Below are positions 50,834 through 59,022 of a stretch of DNA of 64,000 nt, one piece after another. The notes below the pieces were generated by a model. That model worked only from the letters and a program-made list of their open reading frames with translations, ran no database searches and was not told the DNA's origin. Source of the stretch: Variovorax boronicumulans (GTDB lineage: Bacteria > Pseudomonadota > Gammaproteobacteria > Burkholderiales > Burkholderiaceae_C); assembly GCF_030812215.1 (NCBI RefSeq), contig NZ_JAUSSG010000010.1, positions 62,001-126,000 of the forward strand, read 5' to 3'. Both the position numbers and the translations under genes were made by a program. Position 1 is the first letter of the stretch; each line of letters starts with the position of its first letter.

Positions 50834-51517
50834 ATGGCCGACGCGCTCGCCTTCCTCCACACGGCAAAGTCGCATGTGCAGACCTTCGGGCGCCTGGTCC
50901 ACGAGATGGCGCCCGAACTGGAAGTGCGCCATCTGGTGATGGAAGAGCTGCTGGACGATGCCCGCGTCGTGGGCGTCGACAACGCGGCGCTGGTCAGGCG
51001 CGTGCAGGAAGCCATGCGCGAGGCGGCATCGGACGGCGCCGCGGTCGTCGTGTGCACCTGCTCGACCATCGGCGGCATCGCGGAAAAAACCGCCACCGGC
51101 GGCGCCTTCTCGGCCCTGCGCATCGACCGCGCCATGGCCGACCGCGCGGTGCGCACCGGCCCGCGCGTGCTGATCGTCGCGGCCGTCGCAAGCACGCTGG
51201 AACCGACGACGGCGCTGATCCTCTCGGCGGCGACGCAGGCCGGCGTTGGCACGCGGCCGAGCGCGCTGCTCGTCGAAGAGGCGTGGGCGCATTTCCAGGC
51301 CGGCGACACCGGACGCTACGTGGAGACGCTGGCCACGGCGATCCGCGGCGCGGTCAGCAGGGCCGATGTGGTCGTGCTGGCGCAGGCCTCGATGGCGCCG
51401 GTGACGCCGCTGCTCGCCGACCTCGGGATCGACGTGCTCAGCAGCCCGGGGCTGGGCGTTGCGCATGCGGTGGCGACGCTGCGGGCGTCGGGGACGGCGT
51501 GGACCGCCGGGGCATGA
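50834..51517 (+). CDS. Asp/Glu/hydantoin-racemase-like protein lacking second catalytic Cys
   Basis: A 227-residue protein resembling Asp/Glu racemases. The first catalytic Cys region is 'AAVVVCTCSTIGGIAEKTA' (Cys74, Cys76). In the second half, where these enzymes carry a CTH-like motif, the sequence reads 'VVVLAQASMAPVTPLL', with Ser in place of Cys. It may therefore be a non-racemising member or decarboxylase-like (arylmalonate decarboxylase has one Cys). It is 13 bases after the ketopantoate-reductase-like gene. Substrate unknown. Confidence 0.75.
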   Translation: MADALAFLHTAKSHVQTFGRLVHEMAPELEVRHLVMEELLDDARVVGVDNAALVRRVQEAMREAASDGAAVVVCTCSTIGGIAEKTATGGAFSALRIDRAMADRAVRTGPRVLIVAAVASTLEPTTALILSAATQAGVGTRPSALLVEEAWAHFQAGDTGRYVETLATAIRGAVSRADVVVLAQASMAPVTPLLADLGIDVLSSPGLGVAHAVATLRASGTAWTAGA

Positions 51518-51682
51518 GCATGCGGCCGGAGCCGCAACGCTGAGCCGATTTTCGGCCTTGGCGCGAGATGCCAACAAGGTCGAATATCTATTCACATAGA
51601 TATTCATCGGGGAGGAAATCCCCAATGAGGGCCGCAGGGATTTGGATTTATCTATTCACTTTGCTATTCAGATCCCTGCGAA
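51518..51682. other. AT-rich intergenic stretch with several inverted and direct repeats
   Basis: Between two convergent genes lie: arms GAATATCTA/TAGATATTC (51582-51590, 51597-51605), GGGGA/TCCCC with a 5-base loop near 51609-51623, and CGCAGGGAT/ATCCCTGCG (51633-51641, 51672-51680). TATCTATTCAC occurs twice (51585 and 51649). Local AT content is far above the surroundings. No tRNA, ORF or family could be recognised. It may be a double terminator or a small mobile remnant. Confidence 0.5.
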
Positions 51683-53041
51683 CTACTCCGACTTGAGGAT
51701 CGTCTCCCCCTTCAGCATCCCCATGTCCCGCGTGTTGAAGCGATGCCGCTTCCACCCCGCCCAGGTGCGGCGGAAGTTCGCGATCGAGATGCCGTAGTAC
51801 AGCACCTTGAACATCCGCAGCGCGCCCCACATCGGCGTGCCCTTGTAGATGTCGCCGGCCAGCAGCGACATCAGCGCTTCCTTCACCCGGAACGGATTGC
51901 CCGGGTACATGAACATGTCGCGGATGGTCGGGTTGGTCACGCGGTAGATGAACCACGAATACTCGCGCGGGCCCTTGCGCATCATGGCCTCGAAGCCTTT
52001 GCGCGCAGCGGCCAGTTCGGCCGGCTGGTCCAGCGCGGTGGCCACGAGTTCGGCGCCGTCGAAGGCGCTGTGCATCGCCAGGTACACGCCTGACGAAAAC
52101 ATCGGGTCGATGAAGGTGAAGGCGTCGCCCAGCAAGAGGTAGCGGTCGCCCGTCGCGTGCGTGCTCGAGTACGAGAAGTTGCCGGTGGCGTGCACCGCGT
52201 CGTCCACCAGCGTGGCGTTTTTCAGCCGGTCCGCGAGCACGGGGCACAGCGCGATGGTGTCGTAGAAGAAATCCTTCAGCGGCTTGTCGCGCGTCTTCAG
52301 GTAATACGGCCAGCAGACCGCACCCACGCTGGTGGTGCCGTCAGCCAGCGGAATGAACCAGAACCAGCCGTGCGGAAACCAGCAGATGCTGATGTTGCCT
52401 TCCTTCTTGCCTTCGAGCCGCTCGGCGTTGGTGAAGTGGCCGAAGACGGCGGTGCTGTTGTGGTCGGGGTTCTTTTCCTTGCAGCGGAATTTGTTGGCCA
52501 GCAGCGTGTCGCGGCCGGTGGCATCGACCACGAAGCGGGCGCGCCAGCTGCGCTTCGCGCCATCGTCCATCTCGGCCTTGACGGTGGCTCCGTCGGCATC
52601 GAACGCCACGTCGCGCACCTTGCAGCCTTCGATGGCCTCCGCGCCGCGCGTGGCGGCGTTGCGGAACAGCAGTTCGTCGAGCTCCGAGCGGCGCACCTGC
52701 CAGGCGGAGTCGAGCGACTTGTCCCAGCCCTCGGCAAATTCGACATAGCTGCGGTGCTCATGCTCCGGCGAGACGAACTCGATGCCGAACTTGGGCATGC
52801 CGATTTTCTCGACCTGGTCGCGCACGCCGAGCCTCTCGAAGAGCTCGACGTTCGCCGGCAGCAGCGATTCGCCGATGTGAAAGCGCGGGTGGTGTGCCTT
52901 CTCCAGCAGCACCACCTTGCGGCCTTGCTGCGCCAGCAGCGCCGCAACGGTCGATCCGGCGGGGCCGCCGCCGATCACGAGCACGTCGCAGGACGCTTCG
53001 TTGACATGCGGGCTGGCAAGGGAGGCTTCGGTCGAAGACAT
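51683..53041 (-). CDS. FAD-dependent halogenase-like monooxygenase
   Basis: A 452-residue flavoprotein. FAD-binding GGGPAGS starts near residue 24, 'PRFHIGESLLPANVELFERL' follows, and at residues 226-231 stands WFWFIP, which fits the WxWxIP motif known from flavin-dependent halogenases; 'TGDRYLLLGDAFTFIDPMFS' completes the FAD site. Members may halogenate or only oxidise, and some belong to pigment (aryl polyene or xanthomonadin) clusters. No flavin reductase is adjacent, but two FMN reductase-like genes lie 3-5 kb away. Convergent with the racemase-like gene. Confidence 0.85.
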   Translation of the reverse strand: MSSTEASLASPHVNEASCDVLVIGGGPAGSTVAALLAQQGRKVVLLEKAHHPRFHIGESLLPANVELFERLGVRDQVEKIGMPKFGIEFVSPEHEHRSYVEFAEGWDKSLDSAWQVRRSELDELLFRNAATRGAEAIEGCKVRDVAFDADGATVKAEMDDGAKRSWRARFVVDATGRDTLLANKFRCKEKNPDHNSTAVFGHFTNAERLEGKKEGNISICWFPHGWFWFIPLADGTTSVGAVCWPYYLKTRDKPLKDFFYDTIALCPVLADRLKNATLVDDAVHATGNFSYSSTHATGDRYLLLGDAFTFIDPMFSSGVYLAMHSAFDGAELVATALDQPAELAAARKGFEAMMRKGPREYSWFIYRVTNPTIRDMFMYPGNPFRVKEALMSLLAGDIYKGTPMWGALRMFKVLYYGISIANFRRTWAGWKRHRFNTRDMGMLKGETILKSE

Positions 53042-53114
53042 TCAGGCGGTACAACGTTGATTGATGACGATGTACAGCATAACGCTCCTCGTCGAGCGCC
53101 CCCTCCGGCCGGCT

Positions 53115-56100
53115 TTACTTCAGCGCCATCGCGAACACGTGCAGCAGTCCGCCGTTGTCGGTCTGGAACGGCAAGGTCACGCTCCTGACCTTGCGCCGCC
53201 GGTCGAGCGCTGCATCCCAGTAATAGACATAGGCCTTGGTGGCGTCGACCTTCCCATCCTTGCCGACGCGATGGTCCGTGGTCAGTGCCACCTTGTTGTA
53301 GCTGCCGACCGGGGTGCCTCCGCCACCCAAAGTCCATTCATCGAAGCGCAGGTCGAAGCGCTCGGAAGTGCCGTCGTCGTAGGTCACGGTCAACTTGCCG
53401 GTCGGTGCCGCTGCGGCGCCTGTGGCACTGCCGAGCAGTGCCAGCGTCCCTGCGGCCTGCGGTGCGGCAAAAGTGATGGTCTGCCCTTGCGTGACCATGT
53501 TGTCGAGGCCCGCCTTGCCATCGGGCCATTGGAAATCCATGCCGTTGAAAGACACCGTGCCACCCGCCGCTGCGCCGGCCGTGGCCAAGGCTTGCGCGGA
53601 ATAGCTCCAGCCCCCCATGTCGAAGGTGTAGCCCTCCAGACCACGCTCGGTGGGCGTGCCGTCGGTGCCGATGCCGCGGTTGTTCAGCGCTGCGCCGAGA
53701 CTGTCGAAGCCATCGAGCCCGAAGGACGGCATGCGCGGGGCGGAATCTTTTCCCCACTGCGATTCGGTGGTTCCCAGCACGAAGTCCAGCTTCGAGTCCT
53801 GTCCGAGGTCCTTCAGCGACACCCAGGGCGTATCGATGGCCTGGCCATTCAGCTTCAAGCTCTGGATGTAGGGTGCGTGGGTGCCGGCGCCGGTCGCGTT
53901 GAGCGAGAGCTTCTTCGTGCCATCGGCCCAGCGGATGACCACCTGGTCGAACATCGGGCTGCCGATGGTCAGGCCGCCGACCGATTGCACCGCCGGGTAC
54001 AGCCCCATGGCAGCCCACGCGTACCACGACGACACCGCGCCCAGGTCGTCATTGCCCGGCAGGCCGCCCGGCTCATCGAAGAACACGGTGTTGACCACGT
54101 CGCGCGTTACTTTCTGCGTGCGCCAGGGCGCGCCGGCCCAGTTGTAGAGCCACGGCGTGTTGAAGCTCGGTTCGTTGCCGGCGTAGTAGTTCGGCAGATG
54201 CGTTCCAGCGTTGAGTTTCTGAAAGAACTTGTCCAGCCGCTTGACGACTTCGCCGTTGCCGCCAGCCAGATGGAACAAGGCGCGCGTGTCGTAGGCCGCC
54301 ATCCAGGTGTACTGCTCGGGGTTGCCTTCCACCATGTCGTCGCCTCCCGCGACGGAATCCAGCGCCTTCCAGCTGCCGTCGCGCCAGCGCGGCAGAACCG
54401 TCCTGGCGCCGGTGTTGAACTGGTTCTTCCAGTTGGCCGAGCGACCAAGGAACATCTGGTGGTTCGTCGTATCGCCCAGCGCCTTCGCGAGTTGAGCGGT
54501 CGCAAAGTCGGCCACGGCAAATTCGAATGTCAGCGCGCCGGCCCAATGGCCGTTGTCCATCGCCGAGTAGCCCTGCACGAGGTAATCGTTCATGCGCTCC
54601 TTGCCATCGCGCAATCCGCCGCCGTTGCACGTCAGGTCGGTCTTGCTGCCGACCAGCGTCATGTAGCCGAGCGCCTTTTTGGCATCGAAGTTCGTGGCGC
54701 CGAATGCATAGGCACTCCCGACGCTCGGCACGCCGGAATCGCCCGGCATGATCGCGCCATCGGTCGAGGCCGTGCCCCAGCGCGGTATGCCGCCGCACTG
54801 GTCGGCATCGACGACCAGCGACTGCATCATGTCCCCCGTCTCTTTGGGGAACAGCATGCCGGTCATCGGAATCAGGCTGCGGTAGGTGTCCCAGCTCGAG
54901 AAGTTGATGTAGTGGGTGCGGCCGGCTTCCACCTGGTGCACCTGCCTGTCGAAGCCCCTGTATTCGCCCGTCACGTCGTTGTTGATGTTGGGAGACAGCA
55001 GCGAGTGGTAGAGCGCGGTGTAGAACTTGCGCTTCTCGGCTTCCGTGCCCCCGCGCGTCTGGACGACGTTGAGCCGGTCGTTCCAGGCTTGCGATGCGGC
55101 CTTGCGCACGCCATCGAAATCCCAGCCCGGGTTTTCCTGTTCGAGGTTCTTGCGTGCGTTCTCCCTGCTCACATAGGACAAGCCGATCTTCATCAGCACG
55201 GCCGGCCTGGCACTGGCATCGAAACTGACAACGGCCTTTCCGCTGGTCTTGGTGTCGGCCGTGATATCGCGGTCGAACTTGGCGTAGAAGTACACGTCGT
55301 GCATGTCGAAGCTGTTGTTCTGCCAGGCGCAGAAGCGCACGGCGCGCGTGGATCCCCACAAGGCATCCTTGCCCACGGCCTCGATGACGCCTGTGGTCCG
55401 CGCCTGCTGGTTGGAACGGGTGGCGTCGATCACCAGGAATGGCGTCTTCCTGTCGGCCGCGAGCGCCGACTGGGCCGGAAAGGTGAAGCGGCCCGCACCG
55501 GTCCGGGTGGTCGTGGTCAGCTCCGTGGTGATGCCGTCGTTGAGCGTGACCTTGTAGTAGCCCGGCGAAGCTTCCTCGTTCTTGTGGTCGAAGTTTTCGG
55601 GCGATCTGGGGCCCACCGTGGCCGGGTCGAACGTCGGCATGATCGGAAACTCGCCCCCGTTGCCGCTGCAACCGGAACCGCTCATCTGCGTGAGCGGGAA
55701 GCCGACGATGGTCTTCTCCTTGTAGATGTAGCCCACTGGCTTGTCCGAGCCGCCGGCGCTGGGCGTCATCGGGGTCCACTGCACCATGCCGAAAGGCGTG
55801 GTCGCGCCCGGGAAAGTGCCGCCGCGCGCACCCGAAGGCACGGGATCGTCGGCGGGCACCACGGAATCCGCCGTGCCGACGAAGGGATTCACGTAGCCGG
55901 TCAACACCTGCTTGACGAAGACCTCATCGCCCCCGCCGAAGGGGGGCGGCGTCGTTCCGGTATCGACCGGTGGCACCGCGGGCGTGCCTGTATCGCCACC
56001 TCCGCCTCCCTGGAATGCGGGCAGCGAGAACACGGTTCCGCCACCACCGCCGCCGCCACAACCGGCGAGCAGCGAAGTTGCGCTCAGGGCAATGCCGAGC

Positions 56101-56123
56101 GCCCTCACCCATTGGTTCTTCAT
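53115..56123 (-). CDS. GH92-family exo-alpha-mannosidase-like lipoprotein (second of pair)
   Basis: A 1002-residue secreted enzyme. The N-terminus is a lipoprotein signal ('LSATSLLAGCGGGGGGG', lipidated Cys), then a Gly/Pro-rich linker. 'YVNPFVGTADSV' opens the GH92 fold; 'SSWDTYRSLIPMTGML' and 'EPGGLPGNDDLGAVSSWYAW' are hallmarks of the catalytic domain, with 'GNEPSFNTPWLYNW' carrying the acid residue. GH92 enzymes trim alpha-1,2/1,3-mannosides in a Ca2+-dependent way. The C-terminal 220 residues form an extra beta-rich region. Start ATG 56123; it is 74 bases after the first GH92 gene, in one operon. Confidence 0.92.
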   Translation of the reverse strand: MKNQWVRALGIALSATSLLAGCGGGGGGGTVFSLPAFQGGGGGDTGTPAVPPVDTGTTPPPFGGGDEVFVKQVLTGYVNPFVGTADSVVPADDPVPSGARGGTFPGATTPFGMVQWTPMTPSAGGSDKPVGYIYKEKTIVGFPLTQMSGSGCSGNGGEFPIMPTFDPATVGPRSPENFDHKNEEASPGYYKVTLNDGITTELTTTTRTGAGRFTFPAQSALAADRKTPFLVIDATRSNQQARTTGVIEAVGKDALWGSTRAVRFCAWQNNSFDMHDVYFYAKFDRDITADTKTSGKAVVSFDASARPAVLMKIGLSYVSRENARKNLEQENPGWDFDGVRKAASQAWNDRLNVVQTRGGTEAEKRKFYTALYHSLLSPNINNDVTGEYRGFDRQVHQVEAGRTHYINFSSWDTYRSLIPMTGMLFPKETGDMMQSLVVDADQCGGIPRWGTASTDGAIMPGDSGVPSVGSAYAFGATNFDAKKALGYMTLVGSKTDLTCNGGGLRDGKERMNDYLVQGYSAMDNGHWAGALTFEFAVADFATAQLAKALGDTTNHQMFLGRSANWKNQFNTGARTVLPRWRDGSWKALDSVAGGDDMVEGNPEQYTWMAAYDTRALFHLAGGNGEVVKRLDKFFQKLNAGTHLPNYYAGNEPSFNTPWLYNWAGAPWRTQKVTRDVVNTVFFDEPGGLPGNDDLGAVSSWYAWAAMGLYPAVQSVGGLTIGSPMFDQVVIRWADGTKKLSLNATGAGTHAPYIQSLKLNGQAIDTPWVSLKDLGQDSKLDFVLGTTESQWGKDSAPRMPSFGLDGFDSLGAALNNRGIGTDGTPTERGLEGYTFDMGGWSYSAQALATAGAAAGGTVSFNGMDFQWPDGKAGLDNMVTQGQTITFAAPQAAGTLALLGSATGAAAAPTGKLTVTYDDGTSERFDLRFDEWTLGGGGTPVGSYNKVALTTDHRVGKDGKVDATKAYVYYWDAALDRRRKVRSVTLPFQTDNGGLLHVFAMALK

Positions 56124-56197
56124 GACCGTGTCTCCCTGACCGTTGATGGAAGAAGGCGCGAGAGCCGCGCCCGTGCCGCTCGACCTGGCGACGATGC

Positions 56198-58849
56198 TCA
56201 GCCCGGCGATGCCAGCGAGGCGGTCGCCTTGGTGTAGTCCGCAGCAGGCCCCGAAGGCGGCGTCAGCGCCGCATCGGAGGCCCAGTCGGTGGGCGTCGGC
56301 GACAGCTTGTAGGTCAGCGTTCCACCGTCCTTGATCTTGTCCACCGGCAGCCACGAACCTGCGTAGGCGGTGCCGTTGAACTTCATCTCGCTGATGTAGC
56401 GCACGTCGTCGAGCAGCGCCTGCTGGTCGGCTTCGATGCGCAGCTTCTTGCCGTTGCCCAGCCACAGGGTCATGCCCGAGAACTGCGGTGTCGAGACGGC
56501 CAGGCCCGGTGCCGACGGAATCGCCGGGTAGAGCCCCATCGCCGCCCACACGAACCAGCCCGAGGTCGCCCCCATGTCGTCGTTGCCCGGCAGGCCGCCT
56601 GGCTCGAGGGAGAAGTTCTTCTTCAGGATGACCGGGATGATGTACTGCGCGTACTTCGCCGAGCCGAGCCAGTTGTAGGCCCATGGCGTCTGGAAGGCCG
56701 GCTCGTTGCCGATGTAGTAGCGGCTGGAGCGTTCGCCGCCGTTCAGGTCCTGCCCGGTGGGTTCGCGGCCGGTGAACGGGTTCTTGTCGTCCAGAACGAA
56801 CAGCCGGCCGAGCCGCTTGAGGGCGCCGTCCTTGCCGCCGAGCTTGTCGGCGAGGCGGGTCCAGTCGTGGGCGAAGGTCCAGATGTAGTTCTCTTCGGTC
56901 GACTCATGGAAATCGCCCGCCCCGTCCCACGTGCCGTCGGCGGCTTTCGATGCCAGCGACTTGCTGGTGTCGTTGAAGATGTTCTGCCAGTTGCCGGCCC
57001 GGTTGAACACCTTGGCGATCACGCCCTGGTCTGCTGCTCGCGTATCGGGCAGCGCATCGAGGAAGGCGCCGACCGAGCGGTCCGTGGTGATCGCCTCGAG
57101 GGTCGTCGACGAGGGATGGTCATAGTTCCTGTCGGACGGAATCCAGCCGAGGCGGAGGTAGTCGGCACGGCTGTCGCCCGCCTTGCCGATCGCATAGATG
57201 TTGTTGCACCGGCTGTTGGCGTCACCCACCGACTGCAGCATGTATTTGCGCGCGTTCGCCAGATCGAATTTCTTCGCGCCGAACAGGTAGGAGCCGGCCA
57301 CGACTGTCGGCGCATGGTCGCCATTCATCGGCACCGTGTCCTCGCTGCCGTCCACCCAGTGCGGAAAGGCGCCGCACTGCTGCGCGTCGGCCACCAGCGA
57401 CTGCATCATCTCGCTGGCTTCGTCGGGTGCGATCAGCGCGAGCAGCTGGGCCTGGCTGCGGTAGGTGTCCCACATCGAAAAGCCCGAGTAGTGGGTCTTG
57501 TAGCCCGCGTCCTTGCCGTCGACCTTGAACTTGTAGCTGGCGACGTTCTCGATGGCGCGGTCGGGCAACACGCTGTTGGGCTGCGCGATGTCGACCTGCT
57601 TCATGCTGCGGTAGTCGCCGTTGACGTCGCTGTACACGGTCGGGCCGCTGTAGACGCGGTAGAGGGCCGTGTAGAACTTCTTCAGGTTCGCGAGGGCCGC
57701 GTCCTTCTTCTTCGCATCGAGCTTGTCGAGCTCGCCTTCCTTCGCGAGATCGAGCTGCACCACGTTCAGCCGGCTGTTCCAGTTCTTCCCGGCCGCGGCC
57801 TGCACCGTGGCGAACGACCCGTCCGCGTTCTCTGCTTCGAGGTTCTTCTGCGCGTTGGCCACGCTGACCGAGGAGATCCCCACCTTGACCTGCACCGCCA
57901 GGTCCGCATCGGCCAGATCGAACTGCAGGATCGCCGCCTTGCCCGCGATGGCGGAGCTGACCTTCAGCGGTTTGTCGAAGGTCGCGTAGTAATAGACGGG
58001 TTGCTTCCACGTGCCCCCGCAGAACTCGTTCGCGACCGCCTTGCCGGAGACCGACTTGCGGTCCGCGCTCAACACGATGTCGGTCAGCTCGGGATAGGGC
58101 ACGCCGCCCGGGCTCTGGCTGGATCCCTGGTTGGGGTTGTTGCGGGCGGAATCGATGACGAGGTAGGCCTTGTCCTTGTCCGCATAGCTGATCTTCGCCA
58201 TGCCGGTGCGCGTGGTCGCGGTCAGCTCGCTCGTGATGCCGTTGTCGAACTTCACCTTGTAGTAGCCGGGTGCGGCCGACTGGTTCGCCTTCGTGTAGCG
58301 CAGGCCGCCCGAAGGGATGCCACCGCTCGCGTTGTTCGGCAGGATGGCCACCGCGCCCTGCCCCCTGCAGCCGGGACCGTTGAGGTGGGTCATGCTGAAG
58401 TAGCGGATGCTGGTGTCGTCGTAGTAGTAGCCGCCGGAGCCATAGCCCCAGGGCTGTCCGCTGCCCCGCGTATCGGGGCCGAAGCTCACCATGCCGAAAG
58501 GTGCCTGCGCACCCGGGTTGACGTTGCCGGAATGGCCGCTGCCGGTGTCGGAAATCTTCGTTCCGACGAAGAGGTTCACATACGGTGTCAGCGCGATATC
58601 GACCCGCTGCTCCGGCGCGACTTCAGGCGGCGTCGTGCTGGTCGGCGTCGTGCCGGTCGGCGTCGTGCCGGTCGGCGTCGTTCCGGTCGGCGTCGTGCTC
58701 GTCGGTGTCACACCCGTTGTCGTATCGATTGCCGTCGGCGGTAACGTCGGCGTTGCGAAGCCCCCCGAGCTGCCACCGCCGCAACCCACCAACACGGACG
58801 CGACGGCCAATGCCGTCACGACGCCCTTGCTTGCATTTTTCTTTTCCAC
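56198..58849 (-). CDS. GH92-family exo-alpha-mannosidase-like lipoprotein (first of pair)
   Basis: An 883-residue secreted enzyme with lipobox 'ASVLVGCGGG', a Thr/Pro/Gly-rich linker built of TTPTG-like units, and the GH92 core ('YVNLFVGTKISDTGSG', 'FSMWDTYRSQAQLLALIAPD', 'EPGGLPGNDDMGATSGWFVW', 'GNEPAFQTPWAYNW'). It lacks the long C-terminal extension of the second copy. The start is a GTG at 58849 with AGGGAGA eight bases upstream. Both genes share a strand and a 74-base gap. Mannan or glycoprotein N-glycan degradation at the cell surface is the family role. Confidence 0.92.
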   Translation of the reverse strand: MEKKNASKGVVTALAVASVLVGCGGGSSGGFATPTLPPTAIDTTTGVTPTSTTPTGTTPTGTTPTGTTPTSTTPPEVAPEQRVDIALTPYVNLFVGTKISDTGSGHSGNVNPGAQAPFGMVSFGPDTRGSGQPWGYGSGGYYYDDTSIRYFSMTHLNGPGCRGQGAVAILPNNASGGIPSGGLRYTKANQSAAPGYYKVKFDNGITSELTATTRTGMAKISYADKDKAYLVIDSARNNPNQGSSQSPGGVPYPELTDIVLSADRKSVSGKAVANEFCGGTWKQPVYYYATFDKPLKVSSAIAGKAAILQFDLADADLAVQVKVGISSVSVANAQKNLEAENADGSFATVQAAAGKNWNSRLNVVQLDLAKEGELDKLDAKKKDAALANLKKFYTALYRVYSGPTVYSDVNGDYRSMKQVDIAQPNSVLPDRAIENVASYKFKVDGKDAGYKTHYSGFSMWDTYRSQAQLLALIAPDEASEMMQSLVADAQQCGAFPHWVDGSEDTVPMNGDHAPTVVAGSYLFGAKKFDLANARKYMLQSVGDANSRCNNIYAIGKAGDSRADYLRLGWIPSDRNYDHPSSTTLEAITTDRSVGAFLDALPDTRAADQGVIAKVFNRAGNWQNIFNDTSKSLASKAADGTWDGAGDFHESTEENYIWTFAHDWTRLADKLGGKDGALKRLGRLFVLDDKNPFTGREPTGQDLNGGERSSRYYIGNEPAFQTPWAYNWLGSAKYAQYIIPVILKKNFSLEPGGLPGNDDMGATSGWFVWAAMGLYPAIPSAPGLAVSTPQFSGMTLWLGNGKKLRIEADQQALLDDVRYISEMKFNGTAYAGSWLPVDKIKDGGTLTYKLSPTPTDWASDAALTPPSGPAADYTKATASLASPG
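58626..58715 (-). repeat. Coding 15-base tandem repeat (six units)
   Basis: Six imperfect 15-base units of the form GTCGGCGTCGTGCCG encode the TTPTG/S linker of the first GH92 lipoprotein. Copy number of such perfect-to-near-perfect coding repeats can vary by slippage, changing linker length without breaking the frame. Confidence 0.85.
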
Positions 58850-58971
58850 GTTGTCTCCCTTGCTGCTTGCACATCGCCCACGGTCGGGCGCCAAACGGCC
58901 GCAGTGTATGTACGGCCTTCGTGCAAATGCGCTTGTGATTTCCCGGACGAAACACAGCGTTGGCAGAGCAA

Positions 58972-59002
58972 CAAAAAAGAACGGCGGCCCGAAGGCCGCC
59001 GT
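58972..59002 (-). terminator. Rho-independent terminator of the encapsulin operon
   Basis: A 9-base perfect stem ACGGCGGCC/GGCCGCCGT with a 4-base loop, 21 bases after the cysteine desulfurase stop, followed on the minus strand by TTCTTTTTTG. It is the clear end of the encapsulin operon. Confidence 0.92.
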
Positions 59003-59022
59003 GTCGAAGAACGCAGGTCAGG

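Noticed and set aside
53061..56237. Very long plus-strand open frame (about 1058 codons) opposite the second GH92 gene
   Set aside because: Its product is Arg/His/Val-rich with no domain, and the GH92 gene on the other strand has signal peptide, lipobox and catalytic motifs. Long antisense frames are expected at this GC content.
58626..58715. CRISPR-like short repeats
   Set aside because: Units are directly adjacent 15-mers without spacers and lie inside a coding linker.
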